This document shows, piece by piece, positions 30,729 through 39,303 of a stretch of DNA of 64,000 bases. This stretch comes from Curtobacterium sp. MCBA15_001. GTDB lineage: Bacteria; Actinomycetota; Actinomycetes; Actinomycetales; Microbacteriaceae. Made by a program: the position numbers and the translations under genes. Each line of letters starts with the position of its first letter. Position 1 is the stretch's first letter. Location: positions 132,989-196,988 of the forward strand of contig NZ_MJGI01000006.1 of the NCBI RefSeq assembly GCF_001864835.1, in the 5' to 3' direction. The notes beneath the pieces are model-generated. The model ran no database searches and was not told the DNA's origin. It was given only the letters and a program-made list of their open reading frames with translations.

Positions 30729-31781
30729 TCAGGACAGCACGCCCACCTCGGTCCACGCCCCGCTGACCGCCTCGGACTGCGCCGAACCCGCGCCGAACCG
30801 GGCATCGGCGGCGCTCACGGTGACCCGGGCGAAACCGGCGAAGTCGATCGACGCGGTGACCTCGGGCGAGGTCAGGGCGTCCCACCAGACAGCCCCGGTG
30901 CCCTCCCACGCGTTGCCCCCGATCGCGGTCGCGGCGAGGTAGAAGGCGTGGTTCGGGATGCCCGAGTTCGTGTGCACCCCGCCCGAGTCGTCGGTGGTCT
31001 GGACGTACCCGGCCATCGTGCCCGGCTGCGGGTCCTTGCCGAGCACCGGGTCGTCGTACGCGGTGCCCGGGGCCTTCATCGAGCGGAGCGCGACTCCGTG
31101 CACCGCCGGCGTGAACAGTCCCTGCCCGATCAGCCAGCTCGCCTGCTCGGCGGTCTGTCCGTGCGTGTACTGCGCCACGAGCGAGCCGAACACGTCGCTG
31201 ACCGACTCGTTGAGCGCCCCGGACTGCCCCTGGTAGGTCAGGTCGGCGGTGTACTGCGTGACACCGTGCGTGAGCTCGTGCCCGATGACGTCGAGCGCGA
31301 TCGTGAAGCGGTTGAACACCTCGCCGTCGCCGTCACCGAACACCATACGGCTGCCGTCCCAGTACGCGTTGTCGTAGTCCTGCCCGTAGTGCACGGTGGC
31401 GTCGAGGGGGAGCCCGGCGCCGTCGATCGACACCCGCCCGAACACGTCGAGCCAGAACGCGTGCGTCGCGCCGAGGCCCGCGTAGGCCTCGTCCACGGCG
31501 GCGTCCCCGGTGTCGGCGGCGCCCTCGGTGCGGACGAGCGTGCCGGGCAGCGTGGTGGAGCCGTGCGCGTCCGAGATGCTGCGCTGCGGGGACCGGTCCG
31601 GCGCGACGGCGGACTGCCGCGCGTCGAGTCGGGCTCCGCGCTTGGGCGCCTGCACGACGTCGAGGGAGGCGAGGGCGGTACGCGCGGCCGGGGTGGCCCG
31701 GGGGAACGCGTCGGACGGCGCGTCGGCGATGGCGCGCAGCAGGTACGGCGGGACGACGGATCGGAGCTGGGCGGTGGTCAT
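30729..31781 (-). CDS. Protealysin-like M4 metalloprotease, no signal peptide
   Basis: A 350-residue thermolysin-family zinc protease. HELTH at 168-172 gives two zinc ligands and the catalytic glutamate. GALNESVSDVFGS (Glu192) gives the third ligand. The substrate-binding HTNSGIPNHAFY follows. The N-terminus is a short propeptide with VVPPYLLRAIAD, the PPYL element of protealysin precursors. There is no signal peptide, unlike secreted thermolysins, so maturation is probably intracellular. ATG 31781 is preferred (TTGCAT 7 nt upstream); ATG 31790 is an alternative. The downstream gene is the matching inhibitor. Confidence 0.92.
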   Translation of the reverse strand: MTTAQLRSVVPPYLLRAIADAPSDAFPRATPAARTALASLDVVQAPKRGARLDARQSAVAPDRSPQRSISDAHGSTTLPGTLVRTEGAADTGDAAVDEAYAGLGATHAFWLDVFGRVSIDGAGLPLDATVHYGQDYDNAYWDGSRMVFGDGDGEVFNRFTIALDVIGHELTHGVTQYTADLTYQGQSGALNESVSDVFGSLVAQYTHGQTAEQASWLIGQGLFTPAVHGVALRSMKAPGTAYDDPVLGKDPQPGTMAGYVQTTDDSGGVHTNSGIPNHAFYLAATAIGGNAWEGTGAVWWDALTSPEVTASIDFAGFARVTVSAADARFGAGSAQSEAVSGAWTEVGVLS

Positions 31782-31845
31782 GGTGCCCATGCAACCCCCG
31801 CGCACCGACATCGGGACCCGACCCGGGCCTGGCGTGCGTCTTCTG

Positions 31846-32895
31846 TCAGTCTTTGCGGTTGGCGACGAGCGCGAGCGCGTAGGACTCCCACCACTGGCCC
31901 GCCGCCGGGCCGCCGTTGCAGGTGCCGTCGCTCAGGCCGGGTGTCTTCACCCAGAGCAGGGCGTCGAGCCGCGTCGATCCGGCGGCCACGTGCGGGTCCT
32001 GGCCGAGCCCGGCGCCGGACGGGTTGCACCACGTGCCGCGCCACCCCTGCCCGTTGCGGGAGACGTCGATGACGAAGTGCGGGTCGCCACCGATCGCGTC
32101 GGCCAGGTGGTCGGCGTACGTGCGCTCCTGGTCCACCCGGTAGAAGTTCGACACGTTGGTGAAGAACCCCTGCGTCTTGTCGATGCCGGCCTTCCGGAGC
32201 CAGGACGCCATCGTCGCCGTGGGCACCCGGTTCTCGTTGCCGCCGTCCAGGTAGACCGTCAGGCCGTGCCCGGTCAGGGCGTCGACGGCCTTGCGGAGCA
32301 GGGGCAGGCGCGTGTCCTGCAGCCGTTTGCACACGTGGATCTGCGCGATCGCGTCCGGTTCGACCAGGACCACGGCGTGCGACCCGGCCATCGCCTGCAC
32401 TGCCGAGCGGACCCACGGCACGTACTCGGACGGCTCGGTGCCGCCCTTCGAGTAGTTGCCGCAGTCGCGGTCCGGCACGGCGTAGAGCACGAACACCGGC
32501 GTCGCGTGCTGCGCTGCCGCGTTCGCCACCACGCGGCGGATCGTCGCGCGGGTCTCCTGCCGGGACGGGTTCGTCAGCCAGGTCGCGATCGGCTGGTCCG
32601 CGATCTCGGACAGGCGTGCCGCGGTGGTGGCGTCACCGTCCGCGCGGGCCGAGGACGCGAAGCGCCCAGGCTGGTTGTCGCTCGCCGGCTGTCGGGCGAG
32701 CCCGCCGGGGAACACCTGCGCCGGGGTCCGTCGTTCGACGACGTGCCGGGTGTCGGTGCCCCGCTGCTCAGGCAGCCAGAGGGCGACGGCGGCGACGACC
32801 GCCACCACGACGACCGCGGCGCTGCCGATCCACAGCCACTGCCGTGCGGCGCTCGTCCGTCGGCGCGCGCGGCGCGTCGTTCCCTGGTCCGGCAT
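31846..32895 (-). CDS. Glycoside hydrolase family 6 protein (cellulase-like), secreted or anchored
   Basis: A 349-residue protein. A basic N-terminus and single hydrophobic stretch (about 20-40, WLWIGSAAVVVVAVVAAVAL) give a signal peptide or anchor. The GH6 barrel (about 65-349) shows VVLVEPDAIAQI (acid region), YLDGGNENRV, FFTNVSNFY, VIDVSRNGQGW, TWCNPSGAGLG and LWVKTPGLSDGTC. The family hydrolyses beta-1,4-glucans with inversion. The usual PGE of the C-terminal motif is PGL here, so activity may differ. No carbohydrate-binding module is present. ATG 32895 follows GGGAGGA. Confidence 0.88.
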   Translation of the reverse strand: MPDQGTTRRARRRTSAARQWLWIGSAAVVVVAVVAAVALWLPEQRGTDTRHVVERRTPAQVFPGGLARQPASDNQPGRFASSARADGDATTAARLSEIADQPIATWLTNPSRQETRATIRRVVANAAAQHATPVFVLYAVPDRDCGNYSKGGTEPSEYVPWVRSAVQAMAGSHAVVLVEPDAIAQIHVCKRLQDTRLPLLRKAVDALTGHGLTVYLDGGNENRVPTATMASWLRKAGIDKTQGFFTNVSNFYRVDQERTYADHLADAIGGDPHFVIDVSRNGQGWRGTWCNPSGAGLGQDPHVAAGSTRLDALLWVKTPGLSDGTCNGGPAAGQWWESYALALVANRKD

Positions 32896-33083
32896 CGAGC
32901 GGTCCTCCCTGGTCTGACCGTGCTCCGTCGGCGATCCCGAGCAGCCCTGTCCCGCTCGTGCGTTCATGCTCCCACCCCGGCGACCCGCGGTGCCACCCCT
33001 CGCCGGTGATCGCACAGGCCCACCCCCGGTGCTGCTCAGGAGCGCTCCAGCTGCCGGCCAGGGCAGACCCCCACACTGTCGGG

Positions 33084-33530
33084 ATGTTCCGGAAACTCCT
33101 CCTGCTCGCCGTCACGGCGGCCTACGCCTGGGTGATCTGGCGGATGACCCTGACGCCGCACGTGTTCAGCGACGCCGAGAACCGGCTCGTGCTGCACGCG
33201 CTGTCCTGGGCGCAGCAGCTGCCCGGCGGGTCGTGGCTGACCTACGACCGGACGGAGTTCCTCGCCAACATCGCGATGTTCGTCCCCGTCGGCGCGATCG
33301 CCGCGCTGTGGCTGCCGCGCCGCTGGTGGTTCGGGGCCGCGGTCATCGCCGTCGTGCTGTCCGCCGGCATCGAGCTGGCCCAGGCCGAACTGCTGCCCTA
33401 CCGGGTGGCCGACCCGCGCGACGTGCTGTCGAACGGCATGGGCGGTCTGCTCGGCGCGACGCTCGTGGGGTTCGTGCGCAGCCTGTTGCCGGCACCGCGG
33501 CGTCGTCGTCTGCGGGCCCGGACCGCCTGA
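33084..33530 (+). CDS. VanZ-like membrane protein
   Basis: A 148-residue protein with four membrane spans: [58 protein letters not shown] and a last span around [11 protein letters not shown]. The motifs [12 protein letters not shown] and [18 protein letters not shown] are the VanZ-family signature. Function is unclear outside glycopeptide-resistance clusters; a cell-envelope role is assumed. ATG 33084 lies 6 nt after CACACT (33072-33077), so the transcript is probably leaderless. Confidence 0.88.
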   Translation: MFRKLLLLAVTAAYAWVIWRMTLTPHVFSDAENRLVLHALSWAQQLPGGSWLTYDRTEFLANIAMFVPVGAIAALWLPRRWWFGAAVIAVVLSAGIELAQAELLPYRVADPRDVLSNGMGGLLGATLVGFVRSLLPAPRRRRLRARTA

Positions 33531-33539
33531 CCAGTCTGG

Positions 33540-33545
33540 TAGAGT
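33540..33545 (+). promoter_or_regulatory. Candidate -10 element of rpsO
   Basis: TAGAGT is the best -10 match upstream of rpsO and would leave a leader of about 80 nt ending in GAAAGGGGATC before the ATG. No convincing -35 is visible. Confidence 0.35.
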
Positions 33546-33631
33546 CTCCAGGTTGCCGTCGAACGGCCGCGGACAAAGAGCGCTCACGCAATCGGTGTGG
33601 GCACCGCGCAACGACCGAAAGGGGATCATCC

Positions 33632-33901
33632 ATGGCACTTGACGCGAAGGTCAAGCAGGAGATCATCGAAGAGTACGCGACCCACCCGGGCGACACCGGA
33701 TCCCCCGAGGTCCAGGTCGCCGTTCTGACGCGTCGTATCAACGACCTGAACGAGCACCTCAAGGAGCACAAGCACGACCACCACTCGCGTCGTGGTCTGC
33801 TGCTCATGGTCGGTCAGCGTCGCCGTCTCCTCGGCTACCTCTCCGACGTCGACATCAGCCGCTACCGTGCGCTCATCGAGCGCCTCGGCCTGCGCCGCTA
33901 G
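33632..33901 (+). CDS. rpsO: 30S ribosomal protein S15
   Basis: An 89-residue protein, the standard S15 length. [19 protein letters not shown] and [23 protein letters not shown] match the family along its whole length. S15 is a primary 16S rRNA binder in the small-subunit platform and in many bacteria represses its own translation via the leader. AAAGGGG precedes the ATG. The gene is followed by a strong terminator; pnp lies 2.4 kb downstream, separated by two inserted genes. Confidence 0.98.
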   Translation: MALDAKVKQEIIEEYATHPGDTGSPEVQVAVLTRRINDLNEHLKEHKHDHHSRRGLLLMVGQRRRLLGYLSDVDISRYRALIERLGLRR

Positions 33902-33925
33902 TTCTCGACCGACACACGCTTGACT

Positions 33926-33962
33926 GAACGCCCCGGTCCTCGTCATGAGGACCGGGGCGTTC
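33926..33962. terminator. Terminator after rpsO
   Basis: GAACGCCCCGGTCCTC and its exact complement GAGGACCGGGGCGTTC enclose a 5-nt loop. It starts 25 nt past the rpsO stop and is followed by TCCGTTCC. Confidence 0.9.
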
Positions 33963-34020
33963 TCCGTTCCCGGCAAGCCTGCTCCGTCCGGGGAATGGTT
34001 GCGTCATGCTCCGCGTTCGG

Positions 34021-34042
34021 TACGATGTTCATGCAAACGCAT
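34021..34042 (+). promoter_or_regulatory. Promoter and palindromic operator-like site of FMN reductase gene
   Basis: TACGAT (34021-34026) is a likely -10. It is followed directly by ATGCAAACGCAT (34031-34042), an inverted repeat (ATGC/GCAT around AAAC) placed at the expected transcription start. The position suits a repressor site; the regulator is unknown. Confidence 0.35.
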
Positions 34043-34060
34043 TGAAGATCGGACATCACC

Positions 34061-34681
34061 ATGACCACCATCGCCGTCGTCTCCGCCGGGCTCTCCGAGC
34101 CCTCGTCGACCCGCCTGCTCGCCGACCGGCTGGCAGAGTCCGCCGTCGCGGCGCTCGACGCACAGCACGGAGGCCCGGTGCAGGTCGTGCACGTCGACCT
34201 GCGTCCGCTGGCGCACGAGATCGTCGACGCGATGCTGACCGGCTTCCAGGCTCCGGCCCTCGCCGCCGCGTCGGCTGCGGTCCTCGAGGCCGACGCGCTG
34301 GTCTTCGTCTCGCCGGTCTTCACGGCAGGCATGAGTGGTCTGGCGAAGTCGTTCCTCGACATCACCGACAAGGACGCCCTGGTCGACATGCCGGTCCTGC
34401 TCGCGGCGACGGGTGGCACGGCACGGCACTCGCTGGCGATCGAGCACGCGATGCGTCCGGTGTTCGCGTACCTGCGCGCTGCCGTCGTCCCCACCGGGGT
34501 GTTCGCCGCGACCGACGACTGGGGCGCGCAGGGCGACCAGGCGGCCCTGGACGGACGCATCCGCCGGGCCGGCGCGGACCTGGCGTGGGCGATCGGGGCC
34601 TCCCGTCGGACGCCGCAGCGCGCGGACGCCCTGCCGGAGGTCACCGACTTCGCGAGCCTGCTCGGCGGCCTCGGCCACTGA
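34061..34681 (+). CDS. NAD(P)H-dependent FMN reductase family protein
   Basis: A 206-residue flavodoxin-fold protein. The FMN phosphate loop is visible at VVSAGLSEPSSTRLLADRL. The segment DALVFVSPVFTAGMSGLAKSFLD contains the P-VF--GMSG--K signature of the FMN reductase family, and LLAATGGTARHSLAIEHAMRP follows. It probably supplies reduced flavin to a partner monooxygenase, but no LLM-type monooxygenase is adjacent. It sits between rpsO and pnp, which are usually close neighbours. Confidence 0.88.
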   Translation: MTTIAVVSAGLSEPSSTRLLADRLAESAVAALDAQHGGPVQVVHVDLRPLAHEIVDAMLTGFQAPALAAASAAVLEADALVFVSPVFTAGMSGLAKSFLDITDKDALVDMPVLLAATGGTARHSLAIEHAMRPVFAYLRAAVVPTGVFAATDDWGAQGDQAALDGRIRRAGADLAWAIGASRRTPQRADALPEVTDFASLLGGLGH

Positions 34682-34702
34682 CCCGCGTCGTCAGGCGACC
34701 CC

Positions 34703-34822
34703 GCGCGGTGCGCGGTTGCCCGTCGGTGCGCAGTCAGCGCCCTGGTGCGGGGTCCTTGCCGCGCACGGAGCCATCACCCCCGCACGGGCCACCAACCGCG
34801 CACCGTGCGCGGTCCGCGCACA
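34703..34822. repeat. GC-rich inverted repeat region (family E)
   Basis: GGTGCGCGGTTG (34707-34718) is matched exactly in inverse as CAACCGCGCACC (34793-34804), with flanking GCGCG blocks. A second weaker pair lies inside (GGTGCGGGG at 34744, CCCCCGCAC at 34777). It sits between the convergent FMN reductase and transglycosylase-like genes, so a terminator role is possible. Confidence 0.55.
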
Positions 34823-34825
34823 CCG

Positions 34826-36037
34826 TCAGTACCAGTGCGGGTTGACGCTCATCTCGTGGTTCCACGCGGCGCACGGGCTGCCGTAGCTGCTCTTGATGTA
34901 CGCCAGGCCCCAGTTGATCTGGGTGTCCTGGTTCGTCAGCCAGTCCGCGCCCGCAGCGCCCATCTTGTTCGCGGGCAATGCCTGGGGGATGCCGTACGCG
35001 CCGCTCGAGGCGTTCAGGGCGTTCGCGCGCCAGCCGGACTCCTGTGTCCACAGCGACACCAGGCACCCGAACTGGTCGCCGCCCCAGCCGTAGTTCCCGA
35101 GGACGCTCTGGGCGTAGGCCTTCGCGCCGGTCGGGTCGGCCCCGACGCTGCTCGTGTCCGGGAACGACGTGCCGGTGCTCGCTGCGGCGGAGCCCGTCGG
35201 CGAGGTGCGCTGCGTCCGCTGTGCCGCGATCGCGGCCGCCTGCGCCGCACGGGCCTGCGCCGCCGCCTGGGCGGCGACCGCCTGGCCGACCGCGTACTGC
35301 TGCTCGGCCTGGGCCGTCGTGTCCTTGAGGGTCGCGAGCTGGGCGTAGAGCTCGTCGCTGTGGGACTGCGTCGACGCGACGGCGGCGTCGGCCTGCTGCT
35401 GCGCGGTCTTCGCTGCGGCAGCACGGTCCTCGGCGGTCCGGGCCAGTCGGGATCGCGCGTCCTCGGCGCGGGTGGCCTGGTCGTGCAGCGAGGACGCCGT
35501 GCCCGCAGCGACCGAGGCGTCGTCGAGGACGCTCGTCCACGTGGTCGTCAGCTGGTCCATCGCGCCGAGCTGGTACAGCAGGTCGCGGGGGTCCTTCGCC
35601 GTGGCGATCTTCGTCGTCATCTCGTTGCTCGAACCGTCGCGGTACAGGTTCGCCGCGAGCTGTCCGGCCCGGGTCTGCGCGCGCTCGGCCGTCTGTGACG
35701 CTTGGTCGGCCTGGGCCTGGAGGCTCGTGGCGGTCTGGGTGGCGTCGGCCAGGTCCGCCTCGGCCACCGTCGCCTTCTCGGCCGCGTCGAGCGCGGTCTG
35801 CGACTTGGCGGCGGCGTCGGCCTGCACCGCCTGCAGCGCTGTCTGCACGGTGGAGATCTCGGCCTGCTTCGCCTGCTCGTTGCCCTTGGCGGCCTGCACG
35901 TCCTGCCACGTGGGGTAGGTGGTGGCACTGGATGTGGAACCGGCACTGGCGGGGGTGGCCGTGGCGACGGGGACGACGAGCGCACCGAGGACGACGGCGG
36001 CCGCGACGAACGCGCGTCCGGTAGGGCTTCGACGCAT
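34826..36037 (-). CDS. Secreted coiled-coil protein with C-terminal lytic transglycosylase-like domain
   Basis: A 403-residue protein. A signal peptide (about 1-32, AAAVVLGALVVPVATATPASA) precedes a long Ala/Gln/Lys-rich coiled coil (about 45-265). A linker follows, then a domain of about 100 residues, GCLVSLWTQESGWRANALN...GAYGIPQALP...GLAYIKSSYGSPCAAWNHE. The ESGWR, AYGIPQ and GLAYIKSSYG elements match SLT/lysozyme-like domains of actinobacterial peptidoglycan-cleaving proteins. It probably works at the cell wall in growth or division. TACCCT (36049-36044 on this strand) ends 6 nt before the ATG. Confidence 0.85.
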   Translation of the reverse strand: MRRSPTGRAFVAAAVVLGALVVPVATATPASAGSTSSATTYPTWQDVQAAKGNEQAKQAEISTVQTALQAVQADAAAKSQTALDAAEKATVAEADLADATQTATSLQAQADQASQTAERAQTRAGQLAANLYRDGSSNEMTTKIATAKDPRDLLYQLGAMDQLTTTWTSVLDDASVAAGTASSLHDQATRAEDARSRLARTAEDRAAAAKTAQQQADAAVASTQSHSDELYAQLATLKDTTAQAEQQYAVGQAVAAQAAAQARAAQAAAIAAQRTQRTSPTGSAAASTGTSFPDTSSVGADPTGAKAYAQSVLGNYGWGGDQFGCLVSLWTQESGWRANALNASSGAYGIPQALPANKMGAAGADWLTNQDTQINWGLAYIKSSYGSPCAAWNHEMSVNPHWY

Positions 36038-36314
36038 GTCGTCAGGGTAACCAGGACACGCCCGTTCGCCACGAGCCTCGCCGTCGATTCACCGCCGACT
36101 GCTAAAGTCGCCCTGTCCGGGGACCGTTTCCCGTGACGACACACAACATCGCACGCAGACCGGCACGAAGCTGGTCATCGGTGGTGGCATGCGGGCCGAG
36201 GCGTCCCGACTGTTTCTACTGCTGGCCAGACATGCGTTCCGCGTCGTGGAGCGCACGTGCACGCGTGTGCCCGAGGCCGGGTCTGCTGCATCACCGATTC
36301 AAGGAGGCATCCTC
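36038..36314 (+). promoter_or_regulatory. pnp upstream region and leader
   Basis: TAAAGT near 36102 is a candidate -10 for pnp, leaving a leader of about 200 nt with GC-rich pairing potential (for example around 36240-36285) and ending in AAGGAGG (36301-36307). In other bacteria pnp leaders are cut by RNase III for autoregulation; whether this one is cannot be told from sequence. Confidence 0.4.
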
Positions 36315-38585
36315 TTGGAGGGTCCCGAGATCAAGTTCGCTGAAGCGATCATCGACAACGGTCGCTACGGCACCAGGACGGTCCGGTTCGAGACCGGCCG
36401 TCTCGCGCAGCAGGCACAGGGTGCCGTCGCCGCGTACCTGGACGAAGAGACCATGCTGCTGTCGGCCACCAGCGCCGGCAAGCACCCGCGCGAGGGCTTC
36501 GACTTCTTCCCGCTGACGGTCGACGTCGAAGAGCGCTCGTACGCCGCCGGCAAGATCCCCGGCTCGTTCTTCCGTCGCGAAGGCCGCCCGTCGACCGAGG
36601 CCATCCTGGTCTGCCGGCTCATCGACCGGCCGCTGCGTCCGTCGTTCGTCGACGGCCTGCGCAACGAGGTCCAGATCGTCATCACCGTCCTGAGCATCGC
36701 TCCGGACGAGTTCTACGACGCGCTGGCGATCAACGCCGCGTCCGCGTCGACGCAGATCTCCGGTCTGCCGTTCTCCGGCCCGATCGCCGGCGTGCGCCTC
36801 GCGCTCATCGGCGACCAGTGGGTCGCGTTCCCGAAGGCGTCGCAGCTCGCCGAGGCCGTCTTCGACCTCACCGTCGCGGGCCGTGTCGTCACGGACGAGG
36901 CCGGCAACGAGGACGTCGCGATCATGATGGTCGAGGCCGAGGCCACCGAGCACAGCTGGGACCTCATCCAGGGCGGCGCCACCAAGCCCGACGAGGCCGT
37001 CGTCGCGCAGGGCCTCGAGGCAGCGAAGCCGTTCCTCAAGGTCCTCGTCGAGGCACAGGCGAAGATGGCCGCGCAGTCGGCCAAGGAGATCCAGGACTAC
37101 CCGGTCTTCCCGCCCTACGCCCCCGAGGTCTACGACGCCGTCGAGTCCCTCGCGCTGTCCGAGCTCGGCGACGTCTACAAGATCGCCGGCAAGGTCGAGC
37201 GTCAGGACGCCGACGACGCCCTCAAGTCGCGCGTCAAGGCCGCGATCGCCGAGCAGGTCACCGCGGGCTCGCTGCCCGAGGTCGCGAACTCGCAGGTCGG
37301 TGCCGCGTACAAGTCGGTCACCAAGAAGGTCGTCCGCGGCCGCATCCTGACCGAGCAGGTCCGCATGGACGGCCGCGGTCTCGCGGACATCCGCCCGCTC
37401 GACGCCGAGGTCGCCGTGATCCCGCGCGTCCACGGTTCCGCGGTGTTCCAGCGCGGCGAGACGCAGATCCTCGGCGTCACCACGCTGAACATGCTCAAGA
37501 TGGAGCAGCAGATCGACTCGCTGTCGCCCGTCACCAAGAAGCGCTACCTGCACCACTACAACTTCCCGCCCTACTCGACCGGTGAGACCGGCCGCGTGGG
37601 TTCGCCGAAGCGTCGCGAGATCGGGCACGGCTTCCTCGCCGAGCGCGCCCTCGTGCCGGTGCTGCCCCCGCGCGACGAGTTCCCCTACGCGATCCGTCAG
37701 GTCTCCGAGGCGCTCAGCTCGAACGGCTCGACCTCGATGGGTTCCGTCTGCGCCTCGACCCTGTCGCTGCTCAACGCCGGTGTGCCCCTCAAGGCCCCGG
37801 TCGCCGGCATCGCGATGGGCCTGGTCTCCGACACCGTCGACGGCCAGACCCGCTATGCGGCGCTGACCGACATCCTCGGTGCCGAGGACGCCCTCGGCGA
37901 CATGGACTTCAAGGTCGCCGGCACGTCCGAGTTCGTCACCGCGATCCAGCTCGACACGAAGCTCGACGGCATCCCGTCGTCGGTGCTCGACGCCGCGCTG
38001 AAGCAGGCCAAGGAAGCCCGTTCGGCCATCCTCGGTGTCCTGAACGAGGCCATCGACGGTCCCGACGAGATGGCGGACACCGCGCCGCGTGTCATCTCCG
38101 TGCAGATCCCGGTCGACAAGATCGGCGAGCTGATCGGCCCGAAGGGCAAGACGATCAACGGGATCCAGGACGAGACCGGCGCCGACATCTCGATCGAGGA
38201 CGACGGCACCGTGTACATCGGCGCTGTCGACGGTCCGTCGGCCGAGGCCGCTCGTGCCCAGGTCAACGCGATCGCGAACCCGACCAACCCGGAGATCGGG
38301 GACCAGTTCCTCGGCACCGTCGTGAAGATCGCCACGTTCGGCGCCTTCGTGTCGCTGCTCCCGGGCCGTGACGGTCTGCTCCACGTCTCCGAGGTCCGCA
38401 AGCTCGCCGGTGGCAAGCGTGTCGAGAACGTCGAGGACGTGCTCGGCGTCGGCCAGAAGATCCTGGTCGAGGTCACCAAGGTCGACGACCGCGGCAAGCT
38501 CTCGCTCGCGCCGGTCGTCGCGGACGAGGTCGACACCGCCGGTGGCGACCACTCGTCGCACGCCGAGGCACCGGCCGAGGGCTGA
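36315..38585 (+). CDS. pnp: Polyribonucleotide nucleotidyltransferase (PNPase / GpsI)
   Basis: A 756-residue phosphorolytic 3'-5' exoribonuclease. The order is RNase PH domain 1 (about 15-150, [14 protein letters not shown]), helical domain, and RNase PH domain 2 with [15 protein letters not shown] and [34 protein letters not shown]. The KH domain ([20 protein letters not shown], from about 602) and S1 domain ([20 protein letters not shown], to about 735) follow. It degrades and tails RNA, usually with RNase J/E. TTG 36315 is chosen because AAGGAGG lies 7 nt upstream and homologous sequence begins there. Confidence 0.97.
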   Translation: MEGPEIKFAEAIIDNGRYGTRTVRFETGRLAQQAQGAVAAYLDEETMLLSATSAGKHPREGFDFFPLTVDVEERSYAAGKIPGSFFRREGRPSTEAILVCRLIDRPLRPSFVDGLRNEVQIVITVLSIAPDEFYDALAINAASASTQISGLPFSGPIAGVRLALIGDQWVAFPKASQLAEAVFDLTVAGRVVTDEAGNEDVAIMMVEAEATEHSWDLIQGGATKPDEAVVAQGLEAAKPFLKVLVEAQAKMAAQSAKEIQDYPVFPPYAPEVYDAVESLALSELGDVYKIAGKVERQDADDALKSRVKAAIAEQVTAGSLPEVANSQVGAAYKSVTKKVVRGRILTEQVRMDGRGLADIRPLDAEVAVIPRVHGSAVFQRGETQILGVTTLNMLKMEQQIDSLSPVTKKRYLHHYNFPPYSTGETGRVGSPKRREIGHGFLAERALVPVLPPRDEFPYAIRQVSEALSSNGSTSMGSVCASTLSLLNAGVPLKAPVAGIAMGLVSDTVDGQTRYAALTDILGAEDALGDMDFKVAGTSEFVTAIQLDTKLDGIPSSVLDAALKQAKEARSAILGVLNEAIDGPDEMADTAPRVISVQIPVDKIGELIGPKGKTINGIQDETGADISIEDDGTVYIGAVDGPSAEAARAQVNAIANPTNPEIGDQFLGTVVKIATFGAFVSLLPGRDGLLHVSEVRKLAGGKRVENVEDVLGVGQKILVEVTKVDDRGKLSLAPVVADEVDTAGGDHSSHAEAPAEG

Positions 38586-38606
38586 ACGCCCCTCGCCTGA
38601 CTTACG

Positions 38607-38642
38607 GAACGGCCGTCGCCCCTCGTGGGGCGGCGGCCGTTC
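38607..38642. terminator. Terminator after pnp
   Basis: GAACGGCCGTCGCCCC pairs with GGGGCGGCGGCCGTTC (one mismatch) around a TCGT loop, 21 nt past the stop and just before the convergent PEBP gene. Confidence 0.85.
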
Positions 38643-38660
38643 TCGCGTGTGCGGGACCGG

Positions 38661-39188
38661 TCAGGACGCGGGCGTCTCCTGCGTGCCGGTGAGCTGCGCA
38701 CGGCCGAGCAGGTGCTCGCGGAGCATGAACCCGACGACCGCGGGGGTGGCGTCGGCGGGGACCTCGAGCACGGGCACGTCGAGGGCGCTCAGCGTGAAGA
38801 CGTACCGGTGTTCGCCGTGGCCCGCGGGCGGAGCCGCACCGAGGAAGGTGTCCGTGCCGTACTCGTTGCGGCGACGGAGTGCCTCGGCCGGCAGCAGTGC
38901 GTCGTCCGTGCCGGCACCGGCGGGGAGCGACGTGGTGGACGCCGGGACGTCGGTCAGGCTCCAGTGCCAGAAGCCCGAGCCGGTCGGGGCGTCGGGGTCG
39001 TACACGGTGAGCACGTAGCTCTGCGTGCCCTCGGGTGCGCCGGACCACTCCAGGGCGGGGGAGCGGTCCTCGCCGCCGACGTCGGAACCGCGCGCCGAGG
39101 TGGGCAGCGCGTCGCCGTCGGCAAAGTCCGGGCTGGTCAGGGTGAAGGTGGGCACCTCGGGGAGGCGCCAGAGCGGGTCGTTGGCCAT
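38661..39188 (-). CDS. YbhB/YbcL family PEBP-like protein
   Basis: A 175-residue protein of the phosphatidylethanolamine-binding/Raf kinase inhibitor-like family. LTSPDFADGDALP opens the domain. The ligand-pocket motifs SPALEWSGAPEGTQSYVLTVYDPDAP and GFWHWSLTDVPAS follow, then HRYVFTLSALDVPVLEVP. No signal peptide is present. The biochemical role of bacterial members is unclear. ATG 39188 lies 6 nt after TTGCCT on this strand. It is in an accessory island between pnp and the M16 peptidase. Confidence 0.9.
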   Translation of the reverse strand: MANDPLWRLPEVPTFTLTSPDFADGDALPTSARGSDVGGEDRSPALEWSGAPEGTQSYVLTVYDPDAPTGSGFWHWSLTDVPASTTSLPAGAGTDDALLPAEALRRRNEYGTDTFLGAAPPAGHGEHRYVFTLSALDVPVLEVPADATPAVVGFMLREHLLGRAQLTGTQETPAS

Positions 39189-39230
39189 GCACCCAGGCAA
39201 CCACCCGTGCCCTGGTGGCGACCGGGAGAC

Positions 39231-39272
39231 GGACAGGAGGCGCGGTGCCGGATGGCACCGCGCCTCCCGTCC
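39231..39272. repeat. Palindromic repeat family A, copy 4
   Basis: GGACAGGAGGCGCGGTGCC pairs with GGCACCGCGCCTCCCGTCC (one mismatch) around GGAT. It lies just downstream of the ferritin-like gene (ending 39304 on the minus strand), again at a 3' end. Confidence 0.85.
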
Positions 39273-39303
39273 GTCAGGGGGTGACGGATCGTGTGGTGAC
39301 GGA

